Source: an uncultured Candidatus Melainabacteria bacterium
GTDB lineage: Bacteria > Cyanobacteriota > Vampirovibrionia > Gastranaerophilales > Gastranaerophilaceae
DNA: 64,000 nucleotides
Assembly (NCBI GenBank): GCA_934754515.1
Contig: CAKVIG010000003.1
Location: 131,711 to 195,710 of the forward strand
Reading direction: 5' to 3'
Shown here: positions 8,498 through 17,476 of the stretch, piece by piece
How positions within the stretch are numbered: the stretch's first letter is position 1
Layout: the number at the start of each line of letters is the position of its first letter
Translations under genes and position numbers: made by a program
Notes under the pieces: model-generated
The model's database searches: none
What the model was told of the DNA's origin: nothing
What the model saw: only the letters and a program-made list of their open reading frames with translations

Positions 8498-8812
8498 ATG
8501 AGTACAGAAGCGGAAGATACAAATTTAAAGATGGTTGGTTTGGAGTTAATGTTTTTAACTCCGGAAAAGTACAGTCATGAAGATGGAATTACAGCTGTTG
8601 AACTCGCCAAACTTGTAAATTTACCCGTAGATGAAGTTAAAAAGAAGCTTCAAATTTTAAAAGAAAAAAATATTGTGCGCGTTAAAGGGATAAACCCTAA
8701 GTGTTGGCTTTTTGACGAATACAATTTTCAGCGTCTTGATGACGATGATGATATTTTCCATTTACTTTGCAATTTTGAAGATGTAGATTTTGATAAATAC
8801 TTTAGTTATTAA
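8498..8812 (+). CDS. Small winged-helix-like protein
   Basis: 104 residues. Residues 25-75 (GITAVELAKLVNLPVDEVKKKLQ, then LKEKNIVRVKG) look like a helix-turn-helix followed by a wing, as in MarR/TrmB-type folds. The C-terminus is acidic (DDDDD, DVDFDKYF). It may be a DNA-binding regulator or a protein-interaction wHTH; no target is evident. Its start lies 6 nt from a strong -10 box with no Shine-Dalgarno. It overlaps the convergent rbgA by 4 bases. Confidence 0.65.
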   Translation: MSTEAEDTNLKMVGLELMFLTPEKYSHEDGITAVELAKLVNLPVDEVKKKLQILKEKNIVRVKGINPKCWLFDEYNFQRLDDDDDIFHLLCNFEDVDFDKYFSY

Positions 8813-9669
8813 TTTTCTTTATCAGTTGGCAAATCATCTAATATAAACAATCCTAAACGACCCTCTCTAAAGTCCTTAAGAATAAAAATAGCCGTTCTCT
8901 CAGTATCAGGATATTCGCCTTTTATAATCCAATTGCGTTTTGTTGCAATATCTTCTAATGTAAGATTTTCAACATTATAATGTTTGCAAAGTTCCTCATT
9001 GTGCTTTTCGGCAAGCATTTCCAAAAGTGCTTTTGCAACAGGTTCCGGAGAATAAGCATTTTCAGAAACAGAGCTGACAAATGCCAACTTCACAGCCTGC
9101 ATTTGATCATCCTGTTTTGTCGGAATAATTCCCGGAGTATCCAACAAATCTAATTTAGGATTAATCCTAACCCACTGTTGTTGTCTTGTAACACCTGCTT
9201 TTGCACCGATTTTGGTTTTAGAAGATTTTGTAAGTTTATTTATAACACTGGATTTACCAACATTTGGCATGCCAACAACCATTGCTCTAGCAGGACGTCT
9301 TAATAGTCCTTTTGCCATCAAAGCTTGAATTTTAGGTTCACTAAGTTCAACAGCTTGTTTTACAACTTGCGGTAATTCTTTCGCACTCTTTGCATCAGAA
9401 ATAATCACGGGACAGCCTGTCGTTTCCTTTAAGTAACCAACCCAGTTTTTAAGTTCGTTTTTATCAACCAAATCTGCTTTATTCAACAAAAGAAGCCTTG
9501 GTTTTTCTCCCAAGAGCTTCTTAATGTTTGCATAACTGCTACTTAAAGGTAATCTGCTATCACGTACCTCAATAATCACATCAACTAAATTTAATTTTTC
9601 CTTAAGTTGACGCTCTGCTTTCGCAATATGACCTGGGTACCAGTGAATATGCAACTTATCTTTTTTCAA
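8809..9669 (-). CDS. rbgA: Ribosome biogenesis GTPase A
   Basis: 286 residues. Circularly permuted GTPase order is clear: NKADLVDK (G4), SDAKSA (G5), then GMPNVGKSSVINKL (G1, about residues 137-150), GVTR (G2) and DTPG (G3), followed by an ANTAR-like helical C-terminus. The N-terminal HWYPGHIAKA is the family signature. RbgA acts late in 50S assembly. The gene overlaps rplS by 14 bases, which couples the factor to a ribosomal protein of the same subunit. Confidence 0.95.
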   Translation of the reverse strand: MKKDKLHIHWYPGHIAKAERQLKEKLNLVDVIIEVRDSRLPLSSSYANIKKLLGEKPRLLLLNKADLVDKNELKNWVGYLKETTGCPVIISDAKSAKELPQVVKQAVELSEPKIQALMAKGLLRRPARAMVVGMPNVGKSSVINKLTKSSKTKIGAKAGVTRQQQWVRINPKLDLLDTPGIIPTKQDDQMQAVKLAFVSSVSENAYSPEPVAKALLEMLAEKHNEELCKHYNVENLTLEDIATKRNWIIKGEYPDTERTAIFILKDFREGRLGLFILDDLPTDKEN

Positions 9670-10009
9670 TTTTTTCCTTAATACGAGTTGCTTTACCTGA
9701 ACGTTCTCTTAAGTAATACAATTTAGCACGTTTAACATCACCACGTCTTTGAACAGTGATTTTGTCGATACGTGGAGAGTGTACTAAGAATACACGTTCT
9801 ACACCAACACCTTGGAATACTTTTCTTACAGTGATTGTTTTATTGATGCCTGAACCATGTTCAGCAATAATAGTACCTTCGTAAGCCTGTAATCTTTCTT
9901 TGTTACCTTCTACGATTTTTACAGAAACTCTAACTGTATCACCAGGGTTCATTACCGGTAATTCTCTTGTTGTGTATTCTGCTTCTAAATTTTTAATAAT
10001 AGGATTCAT
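9656..10009 (-). CDS. rplS: 50S ribosomal protein L19
   Basis: 117 residues, full length. GDTVRVSVKIVEGNKERLQ, FQGVGVERVFLVHSP and the C-terminal KLYYLRERSGKA are conserved L19 segments. It sits at the 30S-50S interface. AAGGA lies upstream of the start. First gene of an rplS-rbgA operon. The usual trmD/rimM neighbours are absent. Confidence 0.97.
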   Translation of the reverse strand: MNPIIKNLEAEYTTRELPVMNPGDTVRVSVKIVEGNKERLQAYEGTIIAEHGSGINKTITVRKVFQGVGVERVFLVHSPRIDKITVQRRGDVKRAKLYYLRERSGKATRIKEKIEKR

Positions 10010-10204
10010 GTTGCTATTCCTTATATTTTGACTAACTTTTACTTTTTAGAATTATCATAAATAAAACAAAAACTAAAAACAAGTAGAGGTTAAGTTTTTT
10101 TACAGAAATGTTTACTTTTGTAACATTTTTGCTTAAGATTGTCAAAAAAAAATCTTCACGTTTTTTATAAACACCAGCCGTATTATATGAAAGGTTTTTA
10201 GATT

Positions 10205-11659
10205 TTGAATCCTATATCTAATCATAACATGTCAAAATTCGTCACCAGAATGACAAAAGCTGATGCACTAGCTCCTGTAGTTGCATTGGAAGCAACCGTT
10301 GTTTCGGGAAGAACTTATCAAGCATACAAACGTGGTAAATGGGACGAAGCAAGAGAACGTTTTATTGAAGAATCTATGGGGTCAATTGTTTGGCTCTGTG
10401 GTGTTGCGTCATTGAATAAACTTGGTGATAAATTAATCGGAAAAATATTAAAGAAACCCGGTGCTAATTTTGATGTCGGTACAGATAAATTATTAAGAAC
10501 ACCATTTGACAACTTTATGAAAAAAGTTGCACCAAAAGGATTTTCTCCAAAACAAGTTGCTTTAATAAAAGGTGCAAAAGTTATGACAAGTATAGTATTA
10601 GCGAACTTGTTCATAGGTTTTGTAATGCCAAAAGTTAACCAAGGTTTAACTAAAAAATTACGTCATGAAAGACGCTTGGAAAAAGAACATAACCAACAAA
10701 ACAACAAAACTAATCAACCTGCTTTTAAAGGTGGAGCGATTGGTGCTATCAATAAATTTACAAACTGTATAGAAAATACAAACACAGGTAAATTATTATC
10801 TTCTGATGCAGGTATTGCCGGTGGTCGTATGTATAATGCCCGAAGAAAAGAAGAACGTCGTGAAGTATTTATTCGTGACGTTGGTTCAATTTATTTCTAC
10901 ATGTGGGCGCAAGGTCATGTCGGAAATCTTTTGAATTTGGCAGAATCAGGTAGAGCTACCAGATTAAATCCTTCAACAGCAAAACTTTTTGATGAACATT
11001 TAGCAAATTATCTTGGTGACAAAAAAATGGATGTAAATGAATTTAGAAAAGCTGTCTTAGGAAATGAACAAGCTCTATCTTCTGATTTTAAATTTGAAGC
11101 AGAGAAACTTTCAGGCTTAGATAAAATGTTTAACAAAAAACCGCTTGAAGTAATTAAATTATCTGAAGCTGAAAAATATATTAAAGATTCCACAGTTTTA
11201 GAAAGAGCGCGAGAAATGTCAAAACTGCAACCTGAAAGAATGGGTGAAGCCGTTCTTACAAAACAACAGTTAGTTGATTCTTTCAACAAAGCGGAAATCA
11301 ACGATCCCAAAATGTTAAATAAGCTATTTGAAGAATTTACCGGCGGTGCAAGCACTTCTGAATACAAGTATATTTCTAATAAAAAACTATATAAACTAAA
11401 GAAAGAAATGGCTGATTATGTAGATACAATTTGCAAAGCTGCAAAAGATGGCAAGGTTGATAAAGCTTTATTAGACAAAGTTCAAAAGAAAAACCTAATG
11501 TACAATGGCTTGAATTTTGCGGCAGGTTTTGCAGTGGCAGCAGCATTCTTATCAACATTTATACCTAAATTCCAATATTATGTAACAAGAAAAACAACAG
11601 GTGTTGACGCATTCCCTGGAGTTTATGATTTTGAACACCATCAGGAAGAAATCGACTAG
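10205..11659 (+). CDS. Lineage-type membrane protein, unknown function
   Basis: 484 residues; no known domain recognised. Start is TTG at 10205 with AAAGG 10 nt upstream; the first ATG (10229) lacks a ribosome site. Three hydrophobic stretches are visible: about residues 55-75, 120-145 (VMTSIVLANLFIGFVMPKV) and 430-455 (AAGFAVAAAFLSTFIPKF). The middle is polar and highly charged. Each C-terminal helix is followed by Pro and a basic patch, a pattern also seen in the proteins at 43905 and 44458. NQPAFKGGAIG (about residue 170) matches the F-x-G motif found near the N-termini of neighbours. Operon with the 11668 gene. Probably associated with the membrane; role unknown. Confidence 0.65.
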   Translation: MNPISNHNMSKFVTRMTKADALAPVVALEATVVSGRTYQAYKRGKWDEARERFIEESMGSIVWLCGVASLNKLGDKLIGKILKKPGANFDVGTDKLLRTPFDNFMKKVAPKGFSPKQVALIKGAKVMTSIVLANLFIGFVMPKVNQGLTKKLRHERRLEKEHNQQNNKTNQPAFKGGAIGAINKFTNCIENTNTGKLLSSDAGIAGGRMYNARRKEERREVFIRDVGSIYFYMWAQGHVGNLLNLAESGRATRLNPSTAKLFDEHLANYLGDKKMDVNEFRKAVLGNEQALSSDFKFEAEKLSGLDKMFNKKPLEVIKLSEAEKYIKDSTVLERAREMSKLQPERMGEAVLTKQQLVDSFNKAEINDPKMLNKLFEEFTGGASTSEYKYISNKKLYKLKKEMADYVDTICKAAKDGKVDKALLDKVQKKNLMYNGLNFAAGFAVAAAFLSTFIPKFQYYVTRKTTGVDAFPGVYDFEHHQEEID

Positions 11660-11667
11660 GAGGAAAT

Positions 11668-11886
11668 ATGAAAATTCAAGCAATCAATAATACCGCACCA
11701 AATACAAATGTAAACAAAAGAAATCTAAATTTTGGTTGGTTTGGTGGACCAATGGAACAAAATATAACTTCTAAAACCTCTCGAATTAAAGATTTTAAAT
11801 ACACGATGCAAGGAATTGGAGCGGTATTGAAAGAGGCTTTTGATAAAATATTTACAAAATCATTTTGGTTTAAAAATACTCACTAG
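11668..11886 (+). CDS. Small unknown protein with N-terminal F-x-G-type motif
   Basis: 72 residues opening MKIQAINNTAPNTNVNKRNL and then NFGWFGG. A perfect AGGAGG lies just before the start and 8 nt after the upstream stop, so it is co-transcribed with the 10205 gene. The C-terminal half is basic and amphipathic with aromatics (FTKSFWFKNTH). No family recognised. The Asn-rich start ending in F-G resembles the M16 peptidase start at 12475 and may be a shared sorting signal (inference). Confidence 0.65.
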   Translation: MKIQAINNTAPNTNVNKRNLNFGWFGGPMEQNITSKTSRIKDFKYTMQGIGAVLKEAFDKIFTKSFWFKNTH

Positions 11887-11956
11887 TTTTTATTTTCAGT
11901 GCAGAAAAATTACTCCCACTATTAAAAATTAGTTTTGTTTGTAAACAAATGTAAAG

Positions 11957-11992
11957 AAAAAGATAAGTCTTGAAATTTGACTTATCTTTTTT
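11957..11992 (+). terminator. Rho-independent terminator of the 10205-11886 operon
   Basis: A 13-bp stem (11957-11969 with 11979-11991), a 9-nt loop and a T-run. Confidence 0.85.
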
Positions 11993-12009
11993 ACTTTATA
12001 TATATGTAA
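11993..12009 (+). promoter_or_regulatory. Conserved promoter-like element upstream of the GESCGS-repeat gene
   Basis: ACTTTATATATATGTAA occurs here and, identical over all 17 bases, at 53144-53160 before another unknown gene. In both cases it ends 22-23 nt before the ATG. TATATA would place the -10 in this block. Confidence 0.55.
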
Positions 12010-12031
12010 ACACTTTGTAAGGATTAAGATT

Positions 12032-12385
12032 ATGCTAACATTTAAATCATCAGAAGAAACACATAACACATGCTTTAAATTTATTGGCGCTGATTCTGCA
12101 CCTAAGACTACTCACTTGATTTCAAATAACACTTCACTAATTGCTCCTACTTCAAACGAAGGCAGTGCTGATACTTGCAGTTTTTATTCAGGTCCATCTG
12201 ATGCAACAATTATGGCATTTGGTGAATCTTGCGGTTCTATTGCTTATGAAGGAGCTGGCGAATCTTGTGGTTCTATTGCTTACACCGGCGGTGGTGAATC
12301 TTGCGGTTCAATAGCATCTGCTTCTGTTTCTGTTTCATCAGGCAGCAGCTTCTCAGGCGGAAGTTTTTCAAGTTATTCTTGCTAA
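12032..12385 (+). CDS. Cys/Gly/Ser-rich repeat protein, candidate peptide precursor
   Basis: 117 residues. AAGGA sits 7 nt before the ATG. The C-terminal half has three 12-residue repeats starting GESCGSIA (residues 64-99), then a Ser/Gly tail ending SYSC. Six cysteines (14, 49, 67, 79, 91, 117), one per repeat plus four outside. The N-terminal third is different, with FKFIG near residue 16. No signal peptide and no known family. The layout (leader-like N-terminus, repeated Cys-bearing units, a peptidase gene next) resembles multi-core peptide precursors, but no modification enzyme such as a radical SAM or YcaO is nearby, and a terminator separates it from the peptidase gene. A small surface or structural protein is equally possible. 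Confidence 0.6.
   Translation: MLTFKSSEETHNTCFKFIGADSAPKTTHLISNNTSLIAPTSNEGSADTCSFYSGPSDATIMAFGESCGSIAYEGAGESCGSIAYTGGGESCGSIASASVSVSSGSSFSGGSFSSYSC
12221..12328 (+). repeat. Three 36-bp in-frame repeats
   Basis: Units 12221-12256, 12257-12292 and 12293-12328 encode GESCGSIAYEGA, GESCGSIAYTGG and GESCGSIASASV. Synonymous differences (GGT/GGC, TGC/TGT) show that the protein repeat is conserved beyond recent DNA duplication. Confidence 0.85.
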
Positions 12386-12425
12386 TCAACAGTTAATTTA
12401 TAAAACTCAATGATTTATTTTTCTT

Positions 12426-12460
12426 AACATTTAGGCAATTTTTCATGTCTAAATGTTTTT
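12426..12460 (+). terminator. Terminator between the repeat gene and the M16 peptidase
   Basis: The stem 12426-12437 with 12446-12457 (12 pairs, one G-U) and an 8-nt loop, followed by TTTTT. Because the in-frame ATG at 12445 lies inside this hairpin, it is not the peptidase start. Confidence 0.8.
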
Positions 12461-12468
12461 TATATAAT
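12440..12468 (+). promoter_or_regulatory. Promoter of the M16 peptidase, predicted leaderless
   Basis: TATAAT at 12463-12468 ends 6 nt before ATG 12475; a weak -35 (TTTTCA, 12440-12445) is 17 bp upstream and lies within the terminator hairpin. No Shine-Dalgarno. Confidence 0.55.
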
Positions 12469-12474
12469 ATGGTT

Positions 12475-15243
12475 ATGAAAGTTGGCAATATTAATAATGT
12501 TTTTTTTAGAGGCAAAGAAAATCATTCAGCCCCTGTTGGTAATATTACGCCAAATTCAAACTCAATAAGAGAGCTTTCAAACGTTACACCTGATTTTAAG
12601 GTAAATTTGCCAACTCCTTATAAAAAACTTGGTGTAACCCAACTAGATAACGAATTGAAAATCCATTCTTACAAACTTGCAAACGGATACAAAGTAAGTG
12701 TTGTACCGATGGAAGGCTCACCTGCTGTTGTAAAAAACTACGTCAATGTCGGTTCAATGAATGAAACAGCAAATATTAAAGGTATCAGCCACTTTTTGGA
12801 ACACATGGCGTTTAACGGAACCAACGGAGAAAACGGGCATGTAAAACTAAAAGTCGGCGATTCTTTCAAAAAGATTGATGCAATGGGCGGTTGGGCAAAC
12901 GCGAGTACAAATTACGCTATCACTGATTATGTAAATTCTACTCCGCTTTTGAGTGAAAAAGATTTGGAAACACAAATTCAGGTAATTGCTTCTATGGCAG
13001 AGGATTTGAAATTATCAAATGCAATGATAGCAAAAGAAAAGAATCCTGTTTGTTCTGAAATCAACATGATTTTGGACGATCCGCAAACGATTGCTTTAGA
13101 CCAAACAGTTAGAACTCTTTATAACATCAAAAATCCTACTGATGAAATGGTCGGCGGAAGCGTTAAAAGTATCAAGAATTTAACAAGACAAGATGTGAAA
13201 GACTATTACGATAAGTATTACACACCTGACAATATGAACCTTGTTGTGACTGGTGACGTTAATCCTGATGATGTAATTAAAATTGTCGCAAAGAATTTTA
13301 ACTCTAACAAAGTTTCTAAAGGCAGAAAATTTGAAGAAAACTTGATTCCAATTAACAAAACCGTTAGAAAAGATTTTGTAAGTGATAAAGCTACTTCTAC
13401 CGAAATTATTTTAGGCTTTGCTGGTCCTAAAAACAATGACGTAAAAGAACGTATCGCTTATGATTTAGCGCAAACCTATTTGCAATCTTATTCATCAGGC
13501 TTAAAACAAAATTTAAAACAGTATAACGCCTCACCTTATATTGATAACGAAAAAATCGGAACAAATCCAAATTGTCCGAGAATGACTTATTTGGCAGTGA
13601 ATTCTGATGATAAAAAGAGCGAACAAGTCTTAAAAACATTATTTGAAACAATTTCTAATCTCAAAGATGTTTCAGATAAAGACTTAGAACGCCTAAAACA
13701 AAGATTAATCAAAGATAGAAACGAAGCATTCGAAATTTCGCAAACAGTAAACGATAACATCGGAAAAGCTGTGTTAGACAACAATATGGAATATTTGAGT
13801 GAATACGAAAATATTTTATCAGGTTTAACAAAAGATGACGTAAATAATGCTGTAAAAAAATATTTTGATTTGAATAAAACAGCGGTGATACTTGTACATC
13901 CTGCAAAACAAGCGAATGTATCATTCCAAGGGAAAGCAAGACAACCTATTGATATTAAAAACATTGAAGAACAAACTCTTCCAAATAATTTTGACGTAGG
14001 TTTTTATGAAACAAAAAACAATAACTTTAACTATAATGTATCTTTAATTTCAGATGTTCCATATCACAAAAAAGCCGGAGTTACGGAAGTTTTGAATGCT
14101 ATTTATTCAATGGGAACAAAGAGCAGCAATGAAAACGATTGGAATAATTTTAAAGAAGAAAATAATTTGAAATTGAACGCAGGCTTCTGCGGATACAGTA
14201 TTTTTGCCTCTGCTCAATCTTCTCAAGATGATAGAAAACTTGCGTTAGAAAAGACTAAAGAGCTTTTGTATAATCCAAACATAACTCAAGAGAATTTGAA
14301 CAAAGCAAAAGAAATCATTAGAGATTCTTTAGAACGACGCCAAGACAGCGCATTGAGTTTATATTACGACAATGAAGCTCATACAAACCCTTATGCGTTT
14401 TCTAAAGACGAAATTTTAAAATCACTGGATAGTATAACAACTACCGATGTAGAAGATTGCAAAAATTACATTTTGAACAATGCAAGAGGAGTTATAACCG
14501 CGAATCTTCCAAAAGCAGATAAAGATGGCTGCAAACAAGATATCATTGACGCAGGCATGAGTTTGGATAAAGTTAAGCCCAATAAAGTTCAAACATTGGA
14601 TTTGTATAGCAAAAACACGAAACCTCAAGTTTTAACAAAAGCTAACAACAACTCTCAGGCTGATATAATGCAGGTTTACAAATTTAAATGTAACAATACT
14701 TTAGAAGAAGCTGTTTTAGGTGAAATTACAAACACAATTTTATCAAGCTCAAGCATCGGTTTGTTTGATAATTTGAGAGAAAAACAACACCTTGCTTACT
14801 CTGTATTTTCTAACATCGAAAGAGAAGGCAATTTAGGCGAAGTTTCCTGCAACATTTTGACCACAACCGATAATAAAGATATCGGCGAAATATCTTATGA
14901 TAACGTAAAAAAGTCAATTGAAGGTTTTACAAACCAAATCGAAGAACTAAAAAACGGTAAATTTACAGATAAAGACTTAGAGAATGCAAAGCTTGCAATG
15001 AAAGCCAAGTTACTTGATAACGAAGGAACAAGTGTAAAATTGTATGCTTTAAGCAGCGGTATGAATTCAAAATTCGGAATTGATTATAAAAACAAGCTTT
15101 ACACTTTGATTGATAATATGACTAGAGATGACGTAGTAGATTTTGCAGAAAGAATTTTCAAAAATCCGCCAATATATTCTATCGTAGCAAGTCAAGACAC
15201 ATTAGATGCAAACAAGGAATTTTTTAATAGTTTAACTTGTTAA
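12475..15243 (+). CDS. M16 family zinc metallopeptidase (insulinase-like)
   Basis: 922 residues with two M16 halves. The N-terminal half (about 65-270) has the inverted zinc site HFLEH (106-110) and the downstream Glu region (PVCSEINMILDDP). The second half (about 505-915) has KQHLAYSVFSNIERE, the substrate-pocket Arg/Tyr region of M16 C-domains. Such clamshell enzymes digest short unfolded peptides. No Sec signal; the start MKVGNINNVFFRGKENHS has the Asn-rich plus F-x-G pattern, and NVSFQGKAR repeats it between the halves. ATG 12475 is chosen because 12445 lies in a terminator; 12469 is also possible. Monocistronic. It follows the GESCGS-repeat gene, so it could process that product, but this is inference. 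Confidence 0.88.
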   Translation: MKVGNINNVFFRGKENHSAPVGNITPNSNSIRELSNVTPDFKVNLPTPYKKLGVTQLDNELKIHSYKLANGYKVSVVPMEGSPAVVKNYVNVGSMNETANIKGISHFLEHMAFNGTNGENGHVKLKVGDSFKKIDAMGGWANASTNYAITDYVNSTPLLSEKDLETQIQVIASMAEDLKLSNAMIAKEKNPVCSEINMILDDPQTIALDQTVRTLYNIKNPTDEMVGGSVKSIKNLTRQDVKDYYDKYYTPDNMNLVVTGDVNPDDVIKIVAKNFNSNKVSKGRKFEENLIPINKTVRKDFVSDKATSTEIILGFAGPKNNDVKERIAYDLAQTYLQSYSSGLKQNLKQYNASPYIDNEKIGTNPNCPRMTYLAVNSDDKKSEQVLKTLFETISNLKDVSDKDLERLKQRLIKDRNEAFEISQTVNDNIGKAVLDNNMEYLSEYENILSGLTKDDVNNAVKKYFDLNKTAVILVHPAKQANVSFQGKARQPIDIKNIEEQTLPNNFDVGFYETKNNNFNYNVSLISDVPYHKKAGVTEVLNAIYSMGTKSSNENDWNNFKEENNLKLNAGFCGYSIFASAQSSQDDRKLALEKTKELLYNPNITQENLNKAKEIIRDSLERRQDSALSLYYDNEAHTNPYAFSKDEILKSLDSITTTDVEDCKNYILNNARGVITANLPKADKDGCKQDIIDAGMSLDKVKPNKVQTLDLYSKNTKPQVLTKANNNSQADIMQVYKFKCNNTLEEAVLGEITNTILSSSSIGLFDNLREKQHLAYSVFSNIEREGNLGEVSCNILTTTDNKDIGEISYDNVKKSIEGFTNQIEELKNGKFTDKDLENAKLAMKAKLLDNEGTSVKLYALSSGMNSKFGIDYKNKLYTLIDNMTRDDVVDFAERIFKNPPIYSIVASQDTLDANKEFFNSLTC

Positions 15244-15265
15244 CAACTAACCTTTTCTGTATAAT
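15237..15265 (+). promoter_or_regulatory. Promoter of priA, predicted leaderless
   Basis: TTGTTA (15237-15242), 17-bp spacer, TATAAT (15260-15265); the -10 ends 6 nt before the ATG at 15272. The -35 overlaps the stop codon of the M16 gene. No Shine-Dalgarno. Confidence 0.75.
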
Positions 15266-15271
15266 AATCCT

Positions 15272-17476
15272 ATGAAATACGCGTTAGTTTTAGTTAATAT
15301 TAAGGGGCTGGGAGTTAAGACATTCAGCTATTTGATACCTGAAGAAATGAAGTCTGCAATTCAAATAGGACAGGCTGTTCTTGTACCGTTCGGACGTCAA
15401 GGTCTAATTAACGCATTTGTTGTAGGTTTCTCGGATTATCTTCCGGGAGATTTTAGGGCAAAGAAAATCAACAAGATTTTAGACCCGACACCTTTATTTT
15501 CTCTAAAATATCTGAAGCTCTTAGAATGGGTTGCGAATTATTATTGTACCGATTTTGTAACTGTTTTAAACGCAGCTCTGCCGATGAAATTAATCGAAAA
15601 AAACGCAAAAATTGAACTTTCTGTTGAGTTTCTGAATGATAACGTTGAAGGACTGACAAAAAGACAAAAAGAGATTTTGGCACTCTTAAAAGAACGCGGG
15701 AAATGTTCGCTTATTGAATTTGAAGAAATTGCTAAAACTACGCGCGCTACAATGAAAAAGCTCGCTGAATTGGGTTGCGTAAAAATAGAACAAGAATATA
15801 TTTACAGAAATCCGCTTGCTATATTTAAAAACGTTGAAACCGAGCCACTGTTTGAATTATCTGGGGAGCAGATTACAGCTTATGAAGGTATTAAAGCAAA
15901 ATTAAAATCGCCAAATCCGATTTTATTGCACGGCGTAACAGCCTCAGGTAAAACAGAAGTTTATTTTAAATTAATCAAGGATGTTATTGATTCGGGCAGA
16001 AATGTTTTATTCTTAGCACCTGAAATAGCTTTAGCATCGCAACTTACAAAACGTCTTGCGCGCAAATTCGGTATAAGAGATGTTGCGATTTGGCACAGCA
16101 GTATTTCGGAAGGCGAAAAATACGATGTTTGGCAAAGACTTTATAAAAATGATATCAAAATCCTTGCAGGCGCGCGTTCAGCTGTATTTGCACCATTACA
16201 AAATATAGGTTTAATCATTATTGACGAAGAACACGAAAGTGCTTATAAGCAAACAAATCCTGCACCAAGATATGATGCAAGAGTAGTTGCAAGACGTCTT
16301 GCGCAGTTTCACCAAGCACCTTTGCTGTTAGGCTCTGCAACGCCTGATATTTCAACCTATTATTATGCAACAAACAATAACAATTTGTTTGAAATGCGCA
16401 AACGTTTTAACAATTCACCGCTTGCAAAACCTCAGGTTATTAATATGCAAGAGTATGGAAAAGCGTCTTATCGTGGAATAATTTCCAAACCTTTGCAGAC
16501 AGAAATAAGTGAAACATTGGAGCGCAAGCAACAGGTTATTTTGCTTATGAACAGGCGCGGATATTCGACTTATACTCAATGCAAAGCTTGCGGTACGGTT
16601 ATCGAGTGTCCTGATTGTTCAATCCCGATGATTTGGCATACAAGTGTAAAGAAACTTAAATGTCACTATTGCAACAGAGAAATGAGTTTTCCAAACTATT
16701 GTCCACAATGCGGAAGTGACGCGCTTTCAACTTCGGGAGTCGGCACACAAAAAATCGAAATGCTTATAAAAGAGCTTTATCCTGATGCTCGAATTGAAAG
16801 AATAGATAGCGATATTTTGACAAGAAAAAATGCGCATATTGAGCTTTTAAACAAATTCCAAAACCAAGAAATAGACATTCTTGTAGGAACACAAATGATT
16901 GCAAAAGGTTTAGACAATCCTAACGTTACTCTTGTTGGGGTTTTGAGTGCCGACTCTGGGTTCAACATTCCTGATTTTAGAGCATCAGAAAGAGGTTTTC
17001 AACTTTTGACTCAGGTTGCAGGTCGTGCCGGCAGAGGTGAATTTAAAGGAAAAGTTTTATTTCAAACTTATAATCCTGATTATTACGCGTTCCAAACAGC
17101 GAAAGCTCAAGATTATGAAAAATTCTTTGAAACTGAAATTAAGGCAAGACAAGAGTTTGATTATCCGCCGTTTAGCCAAATTATTCGCTTAATTTTGTCC
17201 TCTCAAAACAATTTTAGGGCTGAAAAATCAGCAATGGAAATTGCAATGCGATTGATTACAATGACAGAAAAATTTGGTTTTACGGAATACTTGGAAACAC
17301 TGGGTCCGACTCCTTGTGTTATTGAAAAATTGAACGGGTACTATCGTTTTCAGATTTTGATAAAGAATAAGCTTTCTCAAAAAGGGCATGATTTTGTGTC
17401 AAAATTCTTGAACAAGATAAGTTTGCCAAAAGATATCAAAATGGCAATTGATGTTGATCCGTTGGATATTCTGTAA
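15272..17476 (+). CDS. priA: Primosomal protein N' (replication restart helicase)
   Basis: 734 residues. The order is an N-terminal DNA-binding domain (1-110), a superfamily 2 helicase with Walker A GVTASGKTE (about 221-229) and DEEH (about 317-320), an inserted zinc region with eight cysteines (CKACGTVIECPDC, CHYC, CPQC), and helicase lobe 2 with GTQMIAKGLD and QVAGRAGRG. PriA rebuilds replication forks at stalled or recombined DNA. All motifs are intact. Own promoter; not in an operon. Confidence 0.97.
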   Translation: MKYALVLVNIKGLGVKTFSYLIPEEMKSAIQIGQAVLVPFGRQGLINAFVVGFSDYLPGDFRAKKINKILDPTPLFSLKYLKLLEWVANYYCTDFVTVLNAALPMKLIEKNAKIELSVEFLNDNVEGLTKRQKEILALLKERGKCSLIEFEEIAKTTRATMKKLAELGCVKIEQEYIYRNPLAIFKNVETEPLFELSGEQITAYEGIKAKLKSPNPILLHGVTASGKTEVYFKLIKDVIDSGRNVLFLAPEIALASQLTKRLARKFGIRDVAIWHSSISEGEKYDVWQRLYKNDIKILAGARSAVFAPLQNIGLIIIDEEHESAYKQTNPAPRYDARVVARRLAQFHQAPLLLGSATPDISTYYYATNNNNLFEMRKRFNNSPLAKPQVINMQEYGKASYRGIISKPLQTEISETLERKQQVILLMNRRGYSTYTQCKACGTVIECPDCSIPMIWHTSVKKLKCHYCNREMSFPNYCPQCGSDALSTSGVGTQKIEMLIKELYPDARIERIDSDILTRKNAHIELLNKFQNQEIDILVGTQMIAKGLDNPNVTLVGVLSADSGFNIPDFRASERGFQLLTQVAGRAGRGEFKGKVLFQTYNPDYYAFQTAKAQDYEKFFETEIKARQEFDYPPFSQIIRLILSSQNNFRAEKSAMEIAMRLITMTEKFGFTEYLETLGPTPCVIEKLNGYYRFQILIKNKLSQKGHDFVSKFLNKISLPKDIKMAIDVDPLDIL

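Noticed and set aside
12032..12385. Firm call as a RiPP precursor
   Set aside because: No maturase, leader-recognition domain or exporter is in the neighbourhood, and a terminator separates the peptidase gene; kept only as a hypothesis.
12445..12474. Upstream start for the M16 peptidase (MSKCFLYNM)
   Set aside because: The ATG lies within a strong terminator hairpin and before the -10 box; transcription from that promoter cannot include it.
13587..13964. Minus-strand ORFs inside the M16 gene
   Set aside because: Out-of-frame shadows; the plus-strand frame has clear family motifs throughout.
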